Notes: generated by a model from the letters alone, not told the origin. Shown: positions 52,094 to 60,938, counted from the stretch's first letter. The stretch: DNA of 64,000 nucleotides from UBA940 sp031547885 (GCA_031547885.1 JAVBRO010000024.1:1-64000); one strand, 5' to 3'. Made by a program: numbers and translations.

Positions 52094-52666
52094 ATGAAAA
52101 AGTTTGTGGTTTACTTAATGGTTGGCGCAATGCTTATGGCCACAGGCTGTACGAACGGCCCGGAATCGACGCCGGGAAATCCGGAATCGACACCACGCGA
52201 TTCGAGAACAACGCCTGCGGAGTTAGAATCGGAATCGAGCAATCAGGACTGGACGCCGGGTGATGACAATGTTCAATACATACGAACGCATAGCGATTAT
52301 GGTCGTGATCCGATTGTCAGCGTCATATCTTCCAAAGAGGAACTCGAAGAATACTACGAATTACATAAAGACGTAAATCGCAATCCCGCGTTTGAGAATG
52401 TGCCCGGAACCTATTCAGATGATTTTTTCGCAGACTCATTCCTTGCAATTATCCGACTTGAGGAAGGCAGCGGTTCCATAAGGCATAAAGTGGAAAAAAT
52501 AAGTGGGAATGGCGATATCGCCGTCAGTCGTTTGATACCTGCGATCGGCACCTGCGATATGGCAACATGGCATATAATAATTGAACTGAAGCATACTGAT
52601 TTCAGCAGCGACATGCCGTTTAAGGTACAATTATCAGATATAAGATATTCGTGGGACGACATTTGA
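52094..52666 (+). CDS. small lipoprotein of unknown function
   Basis: A 190-residue lipoprotein (MATGC, Cys19) with a low-complexity Ser/Thr/Pro/Glu linker of near-repeats (GPESTPGNPESTPRDSRTTP) to about residue 52. The remaining 138 residues form a globular domain with SVISSKEELEEYYELHKDVN, DDFFADSFLAIIRLEEGSGSIRHKVEKI and a Cys at about 156. The EELEEYY...FFADSFLAII pattern recalls small protease-inhibitor-like lipoprotein domains of Firmicutes and Bacteroidetes, but I cannot assign a family. Codon use is more AT-rich than neighbouring genes. Flanked by rnpB and a terminator. Confidence 0.75.
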   Translation: MKKFVVYLMVGAMLMATGCTNGPESTPGNPESTPRDSRTTPAELESESSNQDWTPGDDNVQYIRTHSDYGRDPIVSVISSKEELEEYYELHKDVNRNPAFENVPGTYSDDFFADSFLAIIRLEEGSGSIRHKVEKISGNGDIAVSRLIPAIGTCDMATWHIIIELKHTDFSSDMPFKVQLSDIRYSWDDI

Positions 52667-52695
52667 GTCGGTGCCTGCAAACAATTGCGGGAATG

Positions 52696-52730
52696 AAAAG
52701 TGCGGAATTTTTGGGTTCCGCACTTTTTCT
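52696..52730 (+). terminator. terminator of the small lipoprotein gene
   Basis: AAAAGTGCGGAA (52696-52707) pairs with TTCCGCACTTTT (52716-52727), followed by T-rich sequence; also works toward the minus strand after mqnD. Confidence 0.9.
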
Positions 52731-52743
52731 TTATAAATAGTCT

Positions 52744-52784
52744 GGATTGCTTCCCACTTCACAAAGTTCGCGGTCGCAATGACG
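52744..52784. repeat. REP-like element, copy 3, at the mqnD stop
   Basis: GGATTGCTTCCC...GGTCGCAATGACG; on the minus strand CGTCATTGCGA...GAAGCAATCC. It overlaps the last eight codons and stop of mqnD. Same end sequences as copies at 24197 and 26737. Confidence 0.65.
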
Positions 52785-53565
52785 TTATCTCTATACCTGT
52801 CAGTTCCTTTACGGCTTGTTGGCCGATATCTCCCAGCGAAAGCGAATAATCGTTTACAAATAGCGCGATGTGGCTGTCTATCACCTCATCGACCATCTCC
52901 TGCGCGTGTGATTTGACGTATTCGCGCGAAGCTCCGGGATTTGCAAAGGCATACGCAATACTTTCGCGGATAAGTTCTTCTACCGCGGTGCGAACATCTT
53001 CGGGAAGCGTGCGCGAGGCAACTATCGCCCCGAGCGGCAGCGGGAGTCCGGTTGCTCTCTCCCATTCCAAGCCAAGATCGGCGACCAGCACAAGCCCGTG
53101 TTCCTTATATGTAAACCGTCCCTCGTGGATCAGCACCCCGGCGTCGAAAACCCCGGCCGCGAGACTCTGGGCTATCCGTGAAAAAAGGAGCGATTCCTGA
53201 TCGGCCAGCGCGGGAAAAAGACGCCTAAGGAGTAGATTTGCGGTGGTGTGGAACCCAGGAACGACTACCCTTGTCCCCGGCTTATGGATATCGACATCCG
53301 GACGCGCCACCAGGATCGGGCCATTGCCGTGCCCGAGCGCGCTGCCGCTGTCGAGGAGCGCATACCGGTCGTAGATCTGGGGCAGTATGGCATAGCTGAT
53401 CTTGCTGATGTCCGCCCCGCCCTGCATGACGCCGCGGTTCAGTTCTTCGATGTCGGCATAACGCACGTCGAACTCGAAGCCGCGCGTGTCGATACGCCCG
53501 TTGACCAGCGCGTCGAACATGAAAGTATCGTTGGGACAGGGCGAAATGTTGAGCGTAAGTTTCAT
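52759..53565 (-). CDS. mqnD: 1,4-dihydroxy-6-naphthoate synthase
   Basis: A 268-residue enzyme of the futalosine route to menaquinone, converting cyclic dehypoxanthinylfutalosine to dihydroxynaphthoate. Characteristic segments: LNISPCPNDTFMFDALVNGRID, YADIEELNRGVMQGGADISKISYAILP, YALLDSGSALGHGNGPILVA, VVVPGFHTTANLLLRRLFP, FDAGVLIHEGRFTYKEHGLVLVADLGLEWE and LPLPLGAIVASR. The final residues (TSLRPRTL) are written by the REP-like element that overlaps the gene end, so the natural C-terminus was probably replaced there without harm. mqnB starts downstream, 2 bases away. Confidence 0.95.
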   Translation of the reverse strand: MKLTLNISPCPNDTFMFDALVNGRIDTRGFEFDVRYADIEELNRGVMQGGADISKISYAILPQIYDRYALLDSGSALGHGNGPILVARPDVDIHKPGTRVVVPGFHTTANLLLRRLFPALADQESLLFSRIAQSLAAGVFDAGVLIHEGRFTYKEHGLVLVADLGLEWERATGLPLPLGAIVASRTLPEDVRTAVEELIRESIAYAFANPGASREYVKSHAQEMVDEVIDSHIALFVNDYSLSLGDIGQQAVKELTGIEITSLRPRTL

Positions 53566-53567
53566 CG

Positions 53568-54122
53568 TCAGCCTACGAGCGCAAGTATCTTTTCGAGTTC
53601 CAGGGCCAGCCGGTTGATCGAAATTAGCATGTTCTTGCCGCCGATCTTTTCACCTACGCGGTTCGAGATCGTGCGTACTTCCATCGCTGGAACACCGAAG
53701 CGGTCGCACACGGCGAAAAAGGCGGCCCCTTCCATATTCTCGATATCGGCCTTTACAGGCTTGCTGATTATGGCTCCGGCGCTGCTTGTCGTATTGCTTT
53801 TGACGCTGCGGTATCCCGGAGCCGTCACGGGTGCAAAATAGGTTTTCTGGAATAGATCGGTGAATGTCCTTCCGTCATAGCGCCCGAGGTCGGCTATCAC
53901 CTCGCTCTCCACGACTACGGTCTCGCCTATAACGACATCGTCCGAGTAACTGCCGGCGATCCCTGCGAGGATCATCAGTTCGGGTTTCTCTTCGAGGATA
54001 AGTTTCGCCGTGGTTGCGGCGCATTCGGCCATTCCCACACCGCAGTTATACACCGGGATACCATGCTCGCGGAAGAATATGGATTCCTTTTCCGTCGGGG
54101 TAATTATTACAATCTTTTTCAT
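53568..54122 (-). CDS. mqnB: futalosine hydrolase
   Basis: A 184-residue nucleoside-hydrolase-type enzyme releasing hypoxanthine from futalosine in menaquinone synthesis. Start ATG 54122 (MKKIVIITPTEKESIFF); an open frame further upstream belongs to spoT on another frame. MTA/SAH-nucleosidase-like motifs: YNCGVGMAECAATTAKLI, MILAGIAGSYSDDVVIGETVVVESEVIADLG, ADIENMEGAAFFAVC (catalytic Glu and Met of the nucleosidase pocket) and VRTISNRVGE. Next to mqnD, which strongly supports MqnB over a plain nucleosidase. Confidence 0.88.
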   Translation of the reverse strand: MKKIVIITPTEKESIFFREHGIPVYNCGVGMAECAATTAKLILEEKPELMILAGIAGSYSDDVVIGETVVVESEVIADLGRYDGRTFTDLFQKTYFAPVTAPGYRSVKSNTTSSAGAIISKPVKADIENMEGAAFFAVCDRFGVPAMEVRTISNRVGEKIGGKNMLISINRLALELEKILALVG

Positions 54123-54133
54123 ATTTGGGAAAG

Positions 54134-56329
54134 TTAATTGGTGTTCACCCTGTAAGCCCTCTGCACTCCTTTGACAGCGAGTATCTTGTGTATCATCGTA
54201 TCGACGATCCCCTTGTTCGGCACCTCGACGTTTATGAGCCCCGAAAGCACGCCGTTGCGCGACGAGAAGTTGACCGACCGTATGTTGAGTTTCAGTTCTG
54301 CATTTATTATCTCGGTAATGCGGTTTACGATGCCGGTGCGGTCTTCGGCCGACACTTTTATCGTCGCGCGGAAAGCCCCCTGCCCTACGTTGTCGCGCCA
54401 TTTTGCGGGAAGAACGCGGTAGGGGTACATCTCCTTCATACGCACCGCATTCGGACAGTCGCTGCGGTGGATGGTTATTCCCGAAGAGACCGTCACGAAG
54501 CCGAAAATATTATCGCCGAAGATGGGGTTGCAGCATCTGGCGAATTTATAGTCGATATTGCTCAGCGATTCGTCGATGACTAGAGCATCCTCGTTCGCGG
54601 ACGCAGAATGGGATTTCGGCTGGACCGCCGCAGCTGCAGCCGCGGAGCGCCTCTCCTCTTCTATTTCACCGCTGAGGTGGCGCGTCAGAATCTCTTTAGT
54701 ATCGGCTATATCGATCTTTTGTCCGGCTATCTGGCCGTAAAGTTCGGTGCCGGTGCGGAGCTTATAGTATTTGCACAGAGCCGTCACGGCGTCGTCGATG
54801 GCGATGGAGAGTTTCCAGTTCTTGATCTTGCGCTCCAGTTCCTCGCGCCCCAGCGCCGCCGCCTTGGCCTCTTCCTCGCGCATGTAGGCCTTTATCTTGT
54901 TGCGGGCGCGCGTCGTGCGGACGATATTGAGCCAGTCGGCCTTCGGCTTCTGATTCTTCGAGGTGAGTATCTGGACTATGTCGCCATTTTTGAGCGTGTG
55001 CTTTATCGAGACGTTGCGGCCGTTGACCTTGCCGCCGATGCACCCCGCGCCGACGTTTGTATGGACGTGGAAAGCAAAATCTAGCACCGTCGCCCCCTCG
55101 GGCAGTTTGCGCAGGTCGCCGTTGGGCGTGAAGACGAATATCTCGCCCGAACCCAGGCTGGCGTTGAATGCCTTGGTGGAGACGGTGGTTTCGGTATTCT
55201 CGATCAGTTCGCGCAGGCGTGCCAGCCACTCGTCGCTGCTGAGGCCACCCTGCCTGACACCTTTGTAGCGCCAGTGGGCGGCGATACCGCGTTCGGCCAC
55301 CAGATCCATCCTCTCGGTGCGTATCTGTATCTCGACCCATTTGCCCTCGGGCGTCACGACGGTCGTGTGGAGCGACTCGTAGCCGTTGGATTTGGGGATG
55401 GATATCCAGTCGCGCAGGCGATCTGGGTTGGGCGTGTAGAAGTCCGTTACGATAGAATAGACGTTCCAACTGGCGGTCTTTTCATCCTCGCGCGGGCAGT
55501 CGATCACTATGCGGATAGCGAAAATGTCGTAGACTTCCTCGAACGGGATACCCTGCTTGCGCATTTTGCTCCAGATCGAATAGATCGACTTGGTGCGGCT
55601 TTTTATATGGTATTTTATACCCGACTTCGAGAGTTTATCCTCGATCGGGACTAGGAAATGCGCAATGAATTTCTTACGTTCTGCCTCTCCTGCCGACAGT
55701 TTTTCGACTATGTGGTTGTAATCCGCCGGCTGCAGGTATTTCAGCGAAAGGTCTTCCAGTTCACTCTTTATCGCATAGAGGCCCAACTTGTGGGCTATCT
55801 TGGCATAGAGGTTCAGGCTCTCCCAGCTCTTTTTCTCCCACTTATCGTGCGGGAAAATATCGAGCGTGCGCATCACCTCGAGCCTGTCGGCGAGTTTTAT
55901 GAGGATGACACGCGGGTCGGTCGAATAGGAGATGATAAGTTCACGGATATTCTCGGCCTGGGAGTCGGATATTTTCGGATTGATGCCCGAAATATTGGTC
56001 ATCCCGTCGATGATCTCGGTGCAGGCCGCGCCGTACAGCTCCCCGACCTCGGCCGAGGTCATGATCCCCATGCGCACGATGTCGTGAAAAAGGGTCGAGA
56101 TGGTGGAGTTGCGCCCCAGGCCGATCTCGGATATCACGATGGAAGCCGTGTTCACCGAATGATCGAGCAGCGGAAGGCCGTTGTAGCGCAGCCTGCCGTC
56201 GAGTTTCTCTTCGGCAAGAGCCAGGGCATCGCGTATCATCGACACGCTCCGTTCGCTGTACGCACTGCTGCACCTGGCGAGAAAATCGCCGTACCGTTCC
56301 GCCGTTCTTTCCGATAAAACCCTTTCCAT
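54134..56329 (-). CDS. RelA/SpoT-family (p)ppGpp synthetase/hydrolase
   Basis: A 731-residue stringent-response protein, started at ATG 56329 (MERVLSERTAERYGDFL). HD hydrolase domain about 50-200 (LLDHSVNTASIVISEIG, TLFHDIVRMGIM, ILIKLADRLEVMRTL), synthetase domain about 240-360 (YHIKSRTKSIYSIWSKM, FAIRIVID, PNPDRLRDWISIPKSNGYESLHTTVV, VEIQIRTERMDLVAERGIAAHW), TGS about 400-470, a zinc-finger/helical middle region (DYKFARCCNPIFGDNIFGFVTVSSGITIHRSDCPN) and a C-terminal ACT domain (VSAEDRTGIVNRITEII). The HD residues are present, so hydrolysis is possible; whether one or both activities are used cannot be told. Confidence 0.95.
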   Translation of the reverse strand: MERVLSERTAERYGDFLARCSSAYSERSVSMIRDALALAEEKLDGRLRYNGLPLLDHSVNTASIVISEIGLGRNSTISTLFHDIVRMGIMTSAEVGELYGAACTEIIDGMTNISGINPKISDSQAENIRELIISYSTDPRVILIKLADRLEVMRTLDIFPHDKWEKKSWESLNLYAKIAHKLGLYAIKSELEDLSLKYLQPADYNHIVEKLSAGEAERKKFIAHFLVPIEDKLSKSGIKYHIKSRTKSIYSIWSKMRKQGIPFEEVYDIFAIRIVIDCPREDEKTASWNVYSIVTDFYTPNPDRLRDWISIPKSNGYESLHTTVVTPEGKWVEIQIRTERMDLVAERGIAAHWRYKGVRQGGLSSDEWLARLRELIENTETTVSTKAFNASLGSGEIFVFTPNGDLRKLPEGATVLDFAFHVHTNVGAGCIGGKVNGRNVSIKHTLKNGDIVQILTSKNQKPKADWLNIVRTTRARNKIKAYMREEEAKAAALGREELERKIKNWKLSIAIDDAVTALCKYYKLRTGTELYGQIAGQKIDIADTKEILTRHLSGEIEEERRSAAAAAAVQPKSHSASANEDALVIDESLSNIDYKFARCCNPIFGDNIFGFVTVSSGITIHRSDCPNAVRMKEMYPYRVLPAKWRDNVGQGAFRATIKVSAEDRTGIVNRITEIINAELKLNIRSVNFSSRNGVLSGLINVEVPNKGIVDTMIHKILAVKGVQRAYRVNTN

Positions 56330-56630
56330 ATCCCGATCGCTCACAAGTGCGCAAGTTACAAAAAATAGAGCACGCAGGAAAATAATATCGTGCTTATTTA
56401 TGCCTGCAAGCCTATATTTCAGCAATTTGCATGAATTCAGTAAAAATAAATTATTAGGCCATTATAATTATAATCAGCTTACTATATTTGCAGTCTTAAA
56501 CAACATATTTTTAATAGATTATGTTTGCAGTATCTTTGTTTATAATTATTTTTTCAGGCAAAACTTTGTCAAAATCACACCGGTAAAAGGTATTCCTTTA
56601 TACATCTGATTTAAAAACATTTTGACAGAA
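56330..56630. other. 301-bp AT-rich region with promoter boxes
   Basis: No gene seen. Two plus-strand -7 boxes of consensus type are present: TATATTTG (56483-56490) and TATCTTTG (56531-56538), either of which could serve the lipoprotein gene at 56631. Markedly AT-rich compared with both flanks. Confidence 0.45.
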
Positions 56631-57968
56631 ATGATGAAAAAACCAGTTTTGATTTGCGCCTTTGTGTTGATAGCGGCAGGATGTTCTTCCGGCGGAGACA
56701 CACTATCTTCGCTGAAACTCAACAAAAGTTCCATCACACTCTCCGTCGGGGATACATATCAGCTTATCGCTACGACCAACCTCGACGATGCCAGAGCCGA
56801 CATAACATGGAAGTCGTCGAACAATGAAGCGGCGACGGTCAGCACCACCGGACTGGTCACGGGCACCGGTTCCGGAACGGCGGTAATTACAGCCTCGTCG
56901 GGGAGCTACAAAGACACCTGTTCCGTGACGATAAAAACGTCCGGACCGGCAGAGCAGACAGGCCCTTACGATGCATCCGCAGCCCTGGCTTCAGGCGCAA
57001 AAGCCGGCATCATCTACAGCAGGGACGTGCTGCAGTATAACACTTCGCGCATTATGCAGGGATTCGATATCGCTCCCAGCGGAAAGATATACTATTCGCA
57101 GCTTAACAGCGCCACTGCGGTGAATGTCTGCCGGGCGGCGGGACCCAACCAGAACACCACGGAATATATGCGGCTCAATAATTTCGGCCACGGGACGCAG
57201 ATCGTCGCCGAAGAAGCCTCTGACGGTAAAGTCTATATCTGGGTAAACAGCAACGGGACCCTGGATGCGAACGGCGAAAGTGTGAACAACAGGTCATTCT
57301 CGCGCGTAGAATTCAAGGCGGGAGCCACTTACTCCAATTACGCCGGCGACACGTTTATCCTCAATAAAGGCAGCCAGATGGACCAACAGGTTGCGATCGA
57401 TTTCACTACCCGCCGGCTGCTGGTAGCCGGCCGGGAGTCGGGAATACGGTACCACTGGATATTCGACCTGGACGAGGCCATGGCTCTGCCGCTTAAAAGT
57501 ATGAGCGTTTCGCTGAAAGAAAGTGTTACCGGAAGCACCATTAAGCGGACTTTGGATGCCCGCGACCTGAACGACTGCAAGGTTTTGGCCAGTTTTTCTT
57601 TGGCGCCCGGGTCTAACAAGGAGACGGATGTGTGGTCCTACTCCCATCAGGGACATGAATTGCATGGCGATTACGTCTATTTTTATGAAGGAGCGGTCGA
57701 GACGAAGGCCACCGATTCGTTCCAGTCGAAAGGTTTTGTGACGGTATTCGATCTCAAAGGTAAGATCGTGGTGCCCCGTACCGAAGTCGCCGCTATTTCA
57801 GACCTCGCGGGGCTGAGCGCGACAGGACTGACGACGACCGGATATGCCGAGCCCGAAGGTATCAAAGTAAAAAACGGAAAACTTTACGTTGGAGCCGCAT
57901 GCCGCAACAACTCGTCGAGCAACCGCAGGGCGATAATTTTCGTTTACGATTGTGTGAGAAATTACTGA
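56631..57968 (+). CDS. Big2 / beta-propeller lipoprotein
   Basis: A 445-residue lipoprotein; I take ATG 56631 (MMKKPVLICAFVLIAAGC), lipobox AAGC. Residues about 28-105 form a Big2 bacterial Ig domain (LKLNKSSITLSVGDTYQLIATTNLDDARADITWKSSN, VSTTGLVTGTGSGTAVITASS). From about 130 on, repeating strands (MQGFDIAPSGKIYYSQLN, GHGTQIVAEEASDGKVYIWV, QQVAIDFTTRRLLVAGRESG) resemble the P68 RBP/TagC-type beta-propeller. No catalytic motif. Surface protein of unknown role. Confidence 0.75.
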   Translation: MMKKPVLICAFVLIAAGCSSGGDTLSSLKLNKSSITLSVGDTYQLIATTNLDDARADITWKSSNNEAATVSTTGLVTGTGSGTAVITASSGSYKDTCSVTIKTSGPAEQTGPYDASAALASGAKAGIIYSRDVLQYNTSRIMQGFDIAPSGKIYYSQLNSATAVNVCRAAGPNQNTTEYMRLNNFGHGTQIVAEEASDGKVYIWVNSNGTLDANGESVNNRSFSRVEFKAGATYSNYAGDTFILNKGSQMDQQVAIDFTTRRLLVAGRESGIRYHWIFDLDEAMALPLKSMSVSLKESVTGSTIKRTLDARDLNDCKVLASFSLAPGSNKETDVWSYSHQGHELHGDYVYFYEGAVETKATDSFQSKGFVTVFDLKGKIVVPRTEVAAISDLAGLSATGLTTTGYAEPEGIKVKNGKLYVGAACRNNSSSNRRAIIFVYDCVRNY

Positions 57969-58026
57969 TCGGACCATGCAAAGATGCAAAGAGTTGCCCG
58001 GGATTTCCGGAGCAGCTCTTTTTAAT

Positions 58027-58034
58027 TAACTTTG
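58027..58034 (+). promoter_or_regulatory. -7 box of the gph-like gene, short leader
   Basis: TAACTTTG, only 8 bases before the ATG at 58043, so the message would be nearly leaderless if this box is used. Confidence 0.4.
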
Positions 58035-58042
58035 TACCCCGT

Positions 58043-58690
58043 ATGAAAGAACTAGTAATATTCGACCTCGACGGCACGCTCCTCGACACTGTGGGAGACC
58101 TGGCGGCCGCATGCAACCACGTCCTGTCGGAAGCGGGCTACCCGCAACACCCGGAAGATGCTTACCGCCGCTTTGTGGGCAACGGGATATCGAAACTGAT
58201 AGAGAGGGCCGTCCCCGAAGATGCCCGTACCCAACAGCATCTGGATGAACTGCGGGGCCGTTTCGTTGAGTTTTACACAGAGAATATCGACCGCCGCACC
58301 CGCCCCTACGACGGTATTCCCGAACTGCTTGCCGAACTGCGCCTGATGGGGATTAAGATTGCAGTCGCATCGAATAAATTCCAGGACGGAACCGCCGCCC
58401 TCGTCGAACGGTTCTTTCCCGGGATACCGTTCACCGCCGTTCTGGGTCAGCGTAAAGGCGTTCCGGCAAAGCCCGATCCGGCAGTCGTGGAAGAGATTAT
58501 CCGGACAGCCGGAGTGCCGCACGCGCAGGTATTATATATAGGTGATTCCGACGTCGATATGATAACCGCCCGCAATGCCGGGGTCGAGTCGGTGGGCGTG
58601 GTGTGGGGATTCCGCGGCGAAAAGGAACTGACGGCCAGCGGCGCCGATCATATAGCATTCACACCGGGCGAGATAATCACGTTTATCTGA
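58043..58690 (+). CDS. gph: HAD phosphatase, phosphoglycolate phosphatase-like
   Basis: A 215-residue HAD subfamily-IA hydrolase from ATG 58043 (MKELVIFDLDGTLLDTVGDLAAACNHVL). Motif I FDLDGTLLDT, a cap domain with FVGNGISKLIERAV (typical of Gph), motif II VASNKF, motif III Lys in PAKPDPAVVEEII, motif IV YIGDSDVDMITARNAG followed by GVVWGFR, the usual Gph end. Acts on 2-phosphoglycolate in most relatives; not proven here. An in-frame upstream extension overlaps the previous gene and is rejected. Confidence 0.9.
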   Translation: MKELVIFDLDGTLLDTVGDLAAACNHVLSEAGYPQHPEDAYRRFVGNGISKLIERAVPEDARTQQHLDELRGRFVEFYTENIDRRTRPYDGIPELLAELRLMGIKIAVASNKFQDGTAALVERFFPGIPFTAVLGQRKGVPAKPDPAVVEEIIRTAGVPHAQVLYIGDSDVDMITARNAGVESVGVVWGFRGEKELTASGADHIAFTPGEIITFI

Positions 58691-58735
58691 GACACTCCGC
58701 CCCTCTGCAGAAAGGGTAGTTGTATCCGACCTCGA

Positions 58736-58778
58736 TTTTCAAATTTTCAAATTTTCAAATTTCCAAATCTTCAAATTG
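58736..58778. repeat. TTTTCAAA tandem repeats
   Basis: Five to six head-to-tail degenerate units of TTTTCAAA / TTCCAAAT between gph and the convergent HTH gene. Low-complexity spacer. Confidence 0.7.
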
Positions 58779-59738
58779 TCAGAGAGCCTTCACCAGCTCC
58801 CTCTGCTCTTTCAAGAAAGCGGCGCGTTCTATCTCGCCGCACTGCGTTATCAGTGTCGAGTGGCGCAGTATGGTATGCAGCCATGTTTTCTGGAGCGTAC
58901 ATATCTCGGGTGCGGAAGAATCGATCTGGTGGACGGAATATACGTGGAAGATGCTCGTCTGGAATCCCTTCGCTTCCATATAGGAATAGGTGGAGTCGAA
59001 ATTGACGTTTGAAAGATAGAAATATATCTTTCCGTTGCTCCTAGTATGCCCCTTTATCATCAGTTCCTCGAGTTGGTCCAATATATCGAGAAGTTCCGTG
59101 CGCATGCAGCCGATCTCCTCATCGGTTATCATAGCGAGCTTCCTGAAATATTTTATCTCCTTGACCAGCGAACTGAATACGTTCTCGTCCCAGATCATGT
59201 ATATTCCCCTTATCCTGCGGAAAGCATCCATCAGGTCGGCCTGTGCTTTGACGTAGTCGTAAGGCATCGCTGCAAGGTCTTCGGTGCGGAAAGAGCATAT
59301 CTCCCCCCGTTCGTAGAGCCACCGCTTGTATCGGAATGTGGCCAGGGCTCTGTAATCCAGGTAACACGGCCACGGCAGCTTGTTTGCCGCCGTAATGTAT
59401 ATGCCGCCTGGATCATTTGCGACCCGTCTGAGGACATTCAGCGTTCCCAATGCGAACTGGGCGTAGTTCTCATCGAAATTGCAGCTGTAATTTATATTGA
59501 ATTCATAAGCCGGGTTTTCCGGCCGGTTCAGGCCTGCCAACCGGTCGAGCGAAATACCGAGTTCGCGGGCGACCTCGGCCGCTTCGTCCAGAGAGAAAGG
59601 CACCGTCCCACGGAGCCGCCTGTAAACCGTCTCTTTACCGAGCCTTAACTCTCCGGTCAGATATATGGCCGCATTCATATCGTCTGGAAGCGCCTTGCGA
59701 ATTTCCTCGACAAATTCCTTTCTGATATTTTTTCTCAT
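58779..59738 (-). CDS. HTH regulator with unknown sensor domain (paralog A)
   Basis: A 319-residue protein from ATG 59738 (MRKNIRKEFVEEIRKALP). An N-terminal Cro-like helix-turn-helix at about 22-70 (AAIYLTGELRLGKETVYRRLRGTVPFSLDEAAEVARELGISLDRLAG) is followed by about 240 residues without signal or membrane helices (GTLNVLRRVANDPGGIYITAANKLPWPCYLDY, ITDEEIGCMRTELLDILDQLEELM, KIYFYLSNVNFDSTYSYMEAKG). The C-terminal part is not a family I can name. It is similar over its full length to the gene 207 bases upstream on the same strand. Probably a transcription factor sensing an unknown signal. Confidence 0.8.
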   Translation of the reverse strand: MRKNIRKEFVEEIRKALPDDMNAAIYLTGELRLGKETVYRRLRGTVPFSLDEAAEVARELGISLDRLAGLNRPENPAYEFNINYSCNFDENYAQFALGTLNVLRRVANDPGGIYITAANKLPWPCYLDYRALATFRYKRWLYERGEICSFRTEDLAAMPYDYVKAQADLMDAFRRIRGIYMIWDENVFSSLVKEIKYFRKLAMITDEEIGCMRTELLDILDQLEELMIKGHTRSNGKIYFYLSNVNFDSTYSYMEAKGFQTSIFHVYSVHQIDSSAPEICTLQKTWLHTILRHSTLITQCGEIERAAFLKEQRELVKAL

Positions 59739-59945
59739 AAATACCCCTGTTATCTCTTTCCACATCAAAAATATAGCAAAGATGCCTGTTTTTTGAGATG
59801 ATAAAGGAAGAAATACATTTCGATTCTTCCTAAAATCACAGGGAAAACCAAACCCGGCCTGATATTCCGGAAATCAGGGGTGTGTAAATTATTTTTTTAA
59901 TAAAAAAACGAAATGGAACGGCATTTTTTGACAAAAAATGTAAAA
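59739..59945. other. 207-bp spacer between the paralogous HTH genes
   Basis: AT-rich. A minus-strand -7 box TATTTTTG (59766-59773) lies 28 bases before the start of paralog A, so each paralog appears to have its own promoter. No gene seen. Confidence 0.45.
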
Positions 59946-60908
59946 TCAAAGATTGGCTATTGCCGTGCGCTGCCGGTTGAAAAACATGATGCGCTGCATC
60001 TCACCGCTCTGCGATATGAGAGTCGAAAACTTGCGGAGCGATTCGATCCACACCCTCAGCTGTTCATACAGCTTCATCTCCGTCGACGACACCATATTGA
60101 CTCCGCATATCTTCAGAAAAGCCAGGCGGGCATTCTCGCCCGAGACAATGCCGTAGGTAGCATCGAAATTCACGCTCGAGATATAGAGCTGGAACTCTTT
60201 GCCGCTCTGGAAGCAGCCTTTTACCGCAATGCTTTCCAACTCGTCTATCATAACGGATATGTCTTCCTTTATGACATCCATATTCTCCCTGCGGAGCAAT
60301 CCTATATTCGAAAAATACCGAAGGTCGCCTATCAGATAATCGAACAGCTGATAGTCGAAAAGGCAGCTCCCGTGATTGATGTTCCTGACAGCCTCTATAT
60401 ATTGCCGGTGGAGTTTCAGTATGTCTGTAGGAACTTCGAAATCACAGAAACCGAGACCCGGCGCAAGTGCGCCGCGCTGGTAAAGCCATTTGAACAGCAT
60501 GAATTTCGACAGGTTGTCATAACCCAGGTAGAGCATGAACGGCAGGCTGTTGGCAGCCGCATGAATCTGGGCCGAGCCGTCGCCACCCAACTGCATGTAG
60601 GAACGCAGGAAATAGTTGAGCGTATCCTTGTATGCGCTGATGCTCTCCTGGTTCTTGCCGAAATGGACATCCACCACGGCAAAGCCCTTGTCCCCGCCCC
60701 CTGCGACCGAATCGAGCGAGATACTCATTTTACGGCATATCACAGCCGCCTCGGAGAGCGTGAAAGGCACCTCTCCGCGAAGCCTGCGGTAAACAGCCTC
60801 ACGACCTATGAAAAGCATATCCATCAGTCTGTTGGCGATATTCGCTCCGGGGGGAAGTTTGTCTCTGATCGCTTCGATCAGGTTATTGTTCAGTTCCTGT
60901 GTTAGCAT
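59946..60908 (-). CDS. HTH regulator with unknown sensor domain (paralog B)
   Basis: A 320-residue protein from ATG 60908 (MLTQELNNNLIEAIRDKLPP), matching paralog A along its length: the HTH (RLMDMLFIGREAVYRRLRGEVPFTLSEAAVICRKMSISLDSVAG), the middle NYFLRSYMQLG and IHAAANSLPFMLYLGYDNLSKF segment, an acidic helical stretch (VIKEDISVMIDELESIAVKGC), FQLYISSVNFDATYGIVSGENA and the end LISQSGEMQRIMFFNRQRT. It is roughly as long as A but clearly diverged, so an old tandem duplication. Promoter -7 box TATATTTG at 60939-60946. Targets unknown; cysK diverges upstream. Confidence 0.8.
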   Translation of the reverse strand: MLTQELNNNLIEAIRDKLPPGANIANRLMDMLFIGREAVYRRLRGEVPFTLSEAAVICRKMSISLDSVAGGGDKGFAVVDVHFGKNQESISAYKDTLNYFLRSYMQLGGDGSAQIHAAANSLPFMLYLGYDNLSKFMLFKWLYQRGALAPGLGFCDFEVPTDILKLHRQYIEAVRNINHGSCLFDYQLFDYLIGDLRYFSNIGLLRRENMDVIKEDISVMIDELESIAVKGCFQSGKEFQLYISSVNFDATYGIVSGENARLAFLKICGVNMVSSTEMKLYEQLRVWIESLRKFSTLISQSGEMQRIMFFNRQRTAIANL

Positions 60909-60938
60909 AATTTCAGGGATAGGGGTCCTAATATGATA

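Noticed and set aside
54123..54401. Extended N-terminus of the futalosine hydrolase
   Set aside because: The added 93 residues are an Arg/Gln-rich shadow of the 3' end of the RelA/SpoT gene; MKKIVIIT is a normal start.
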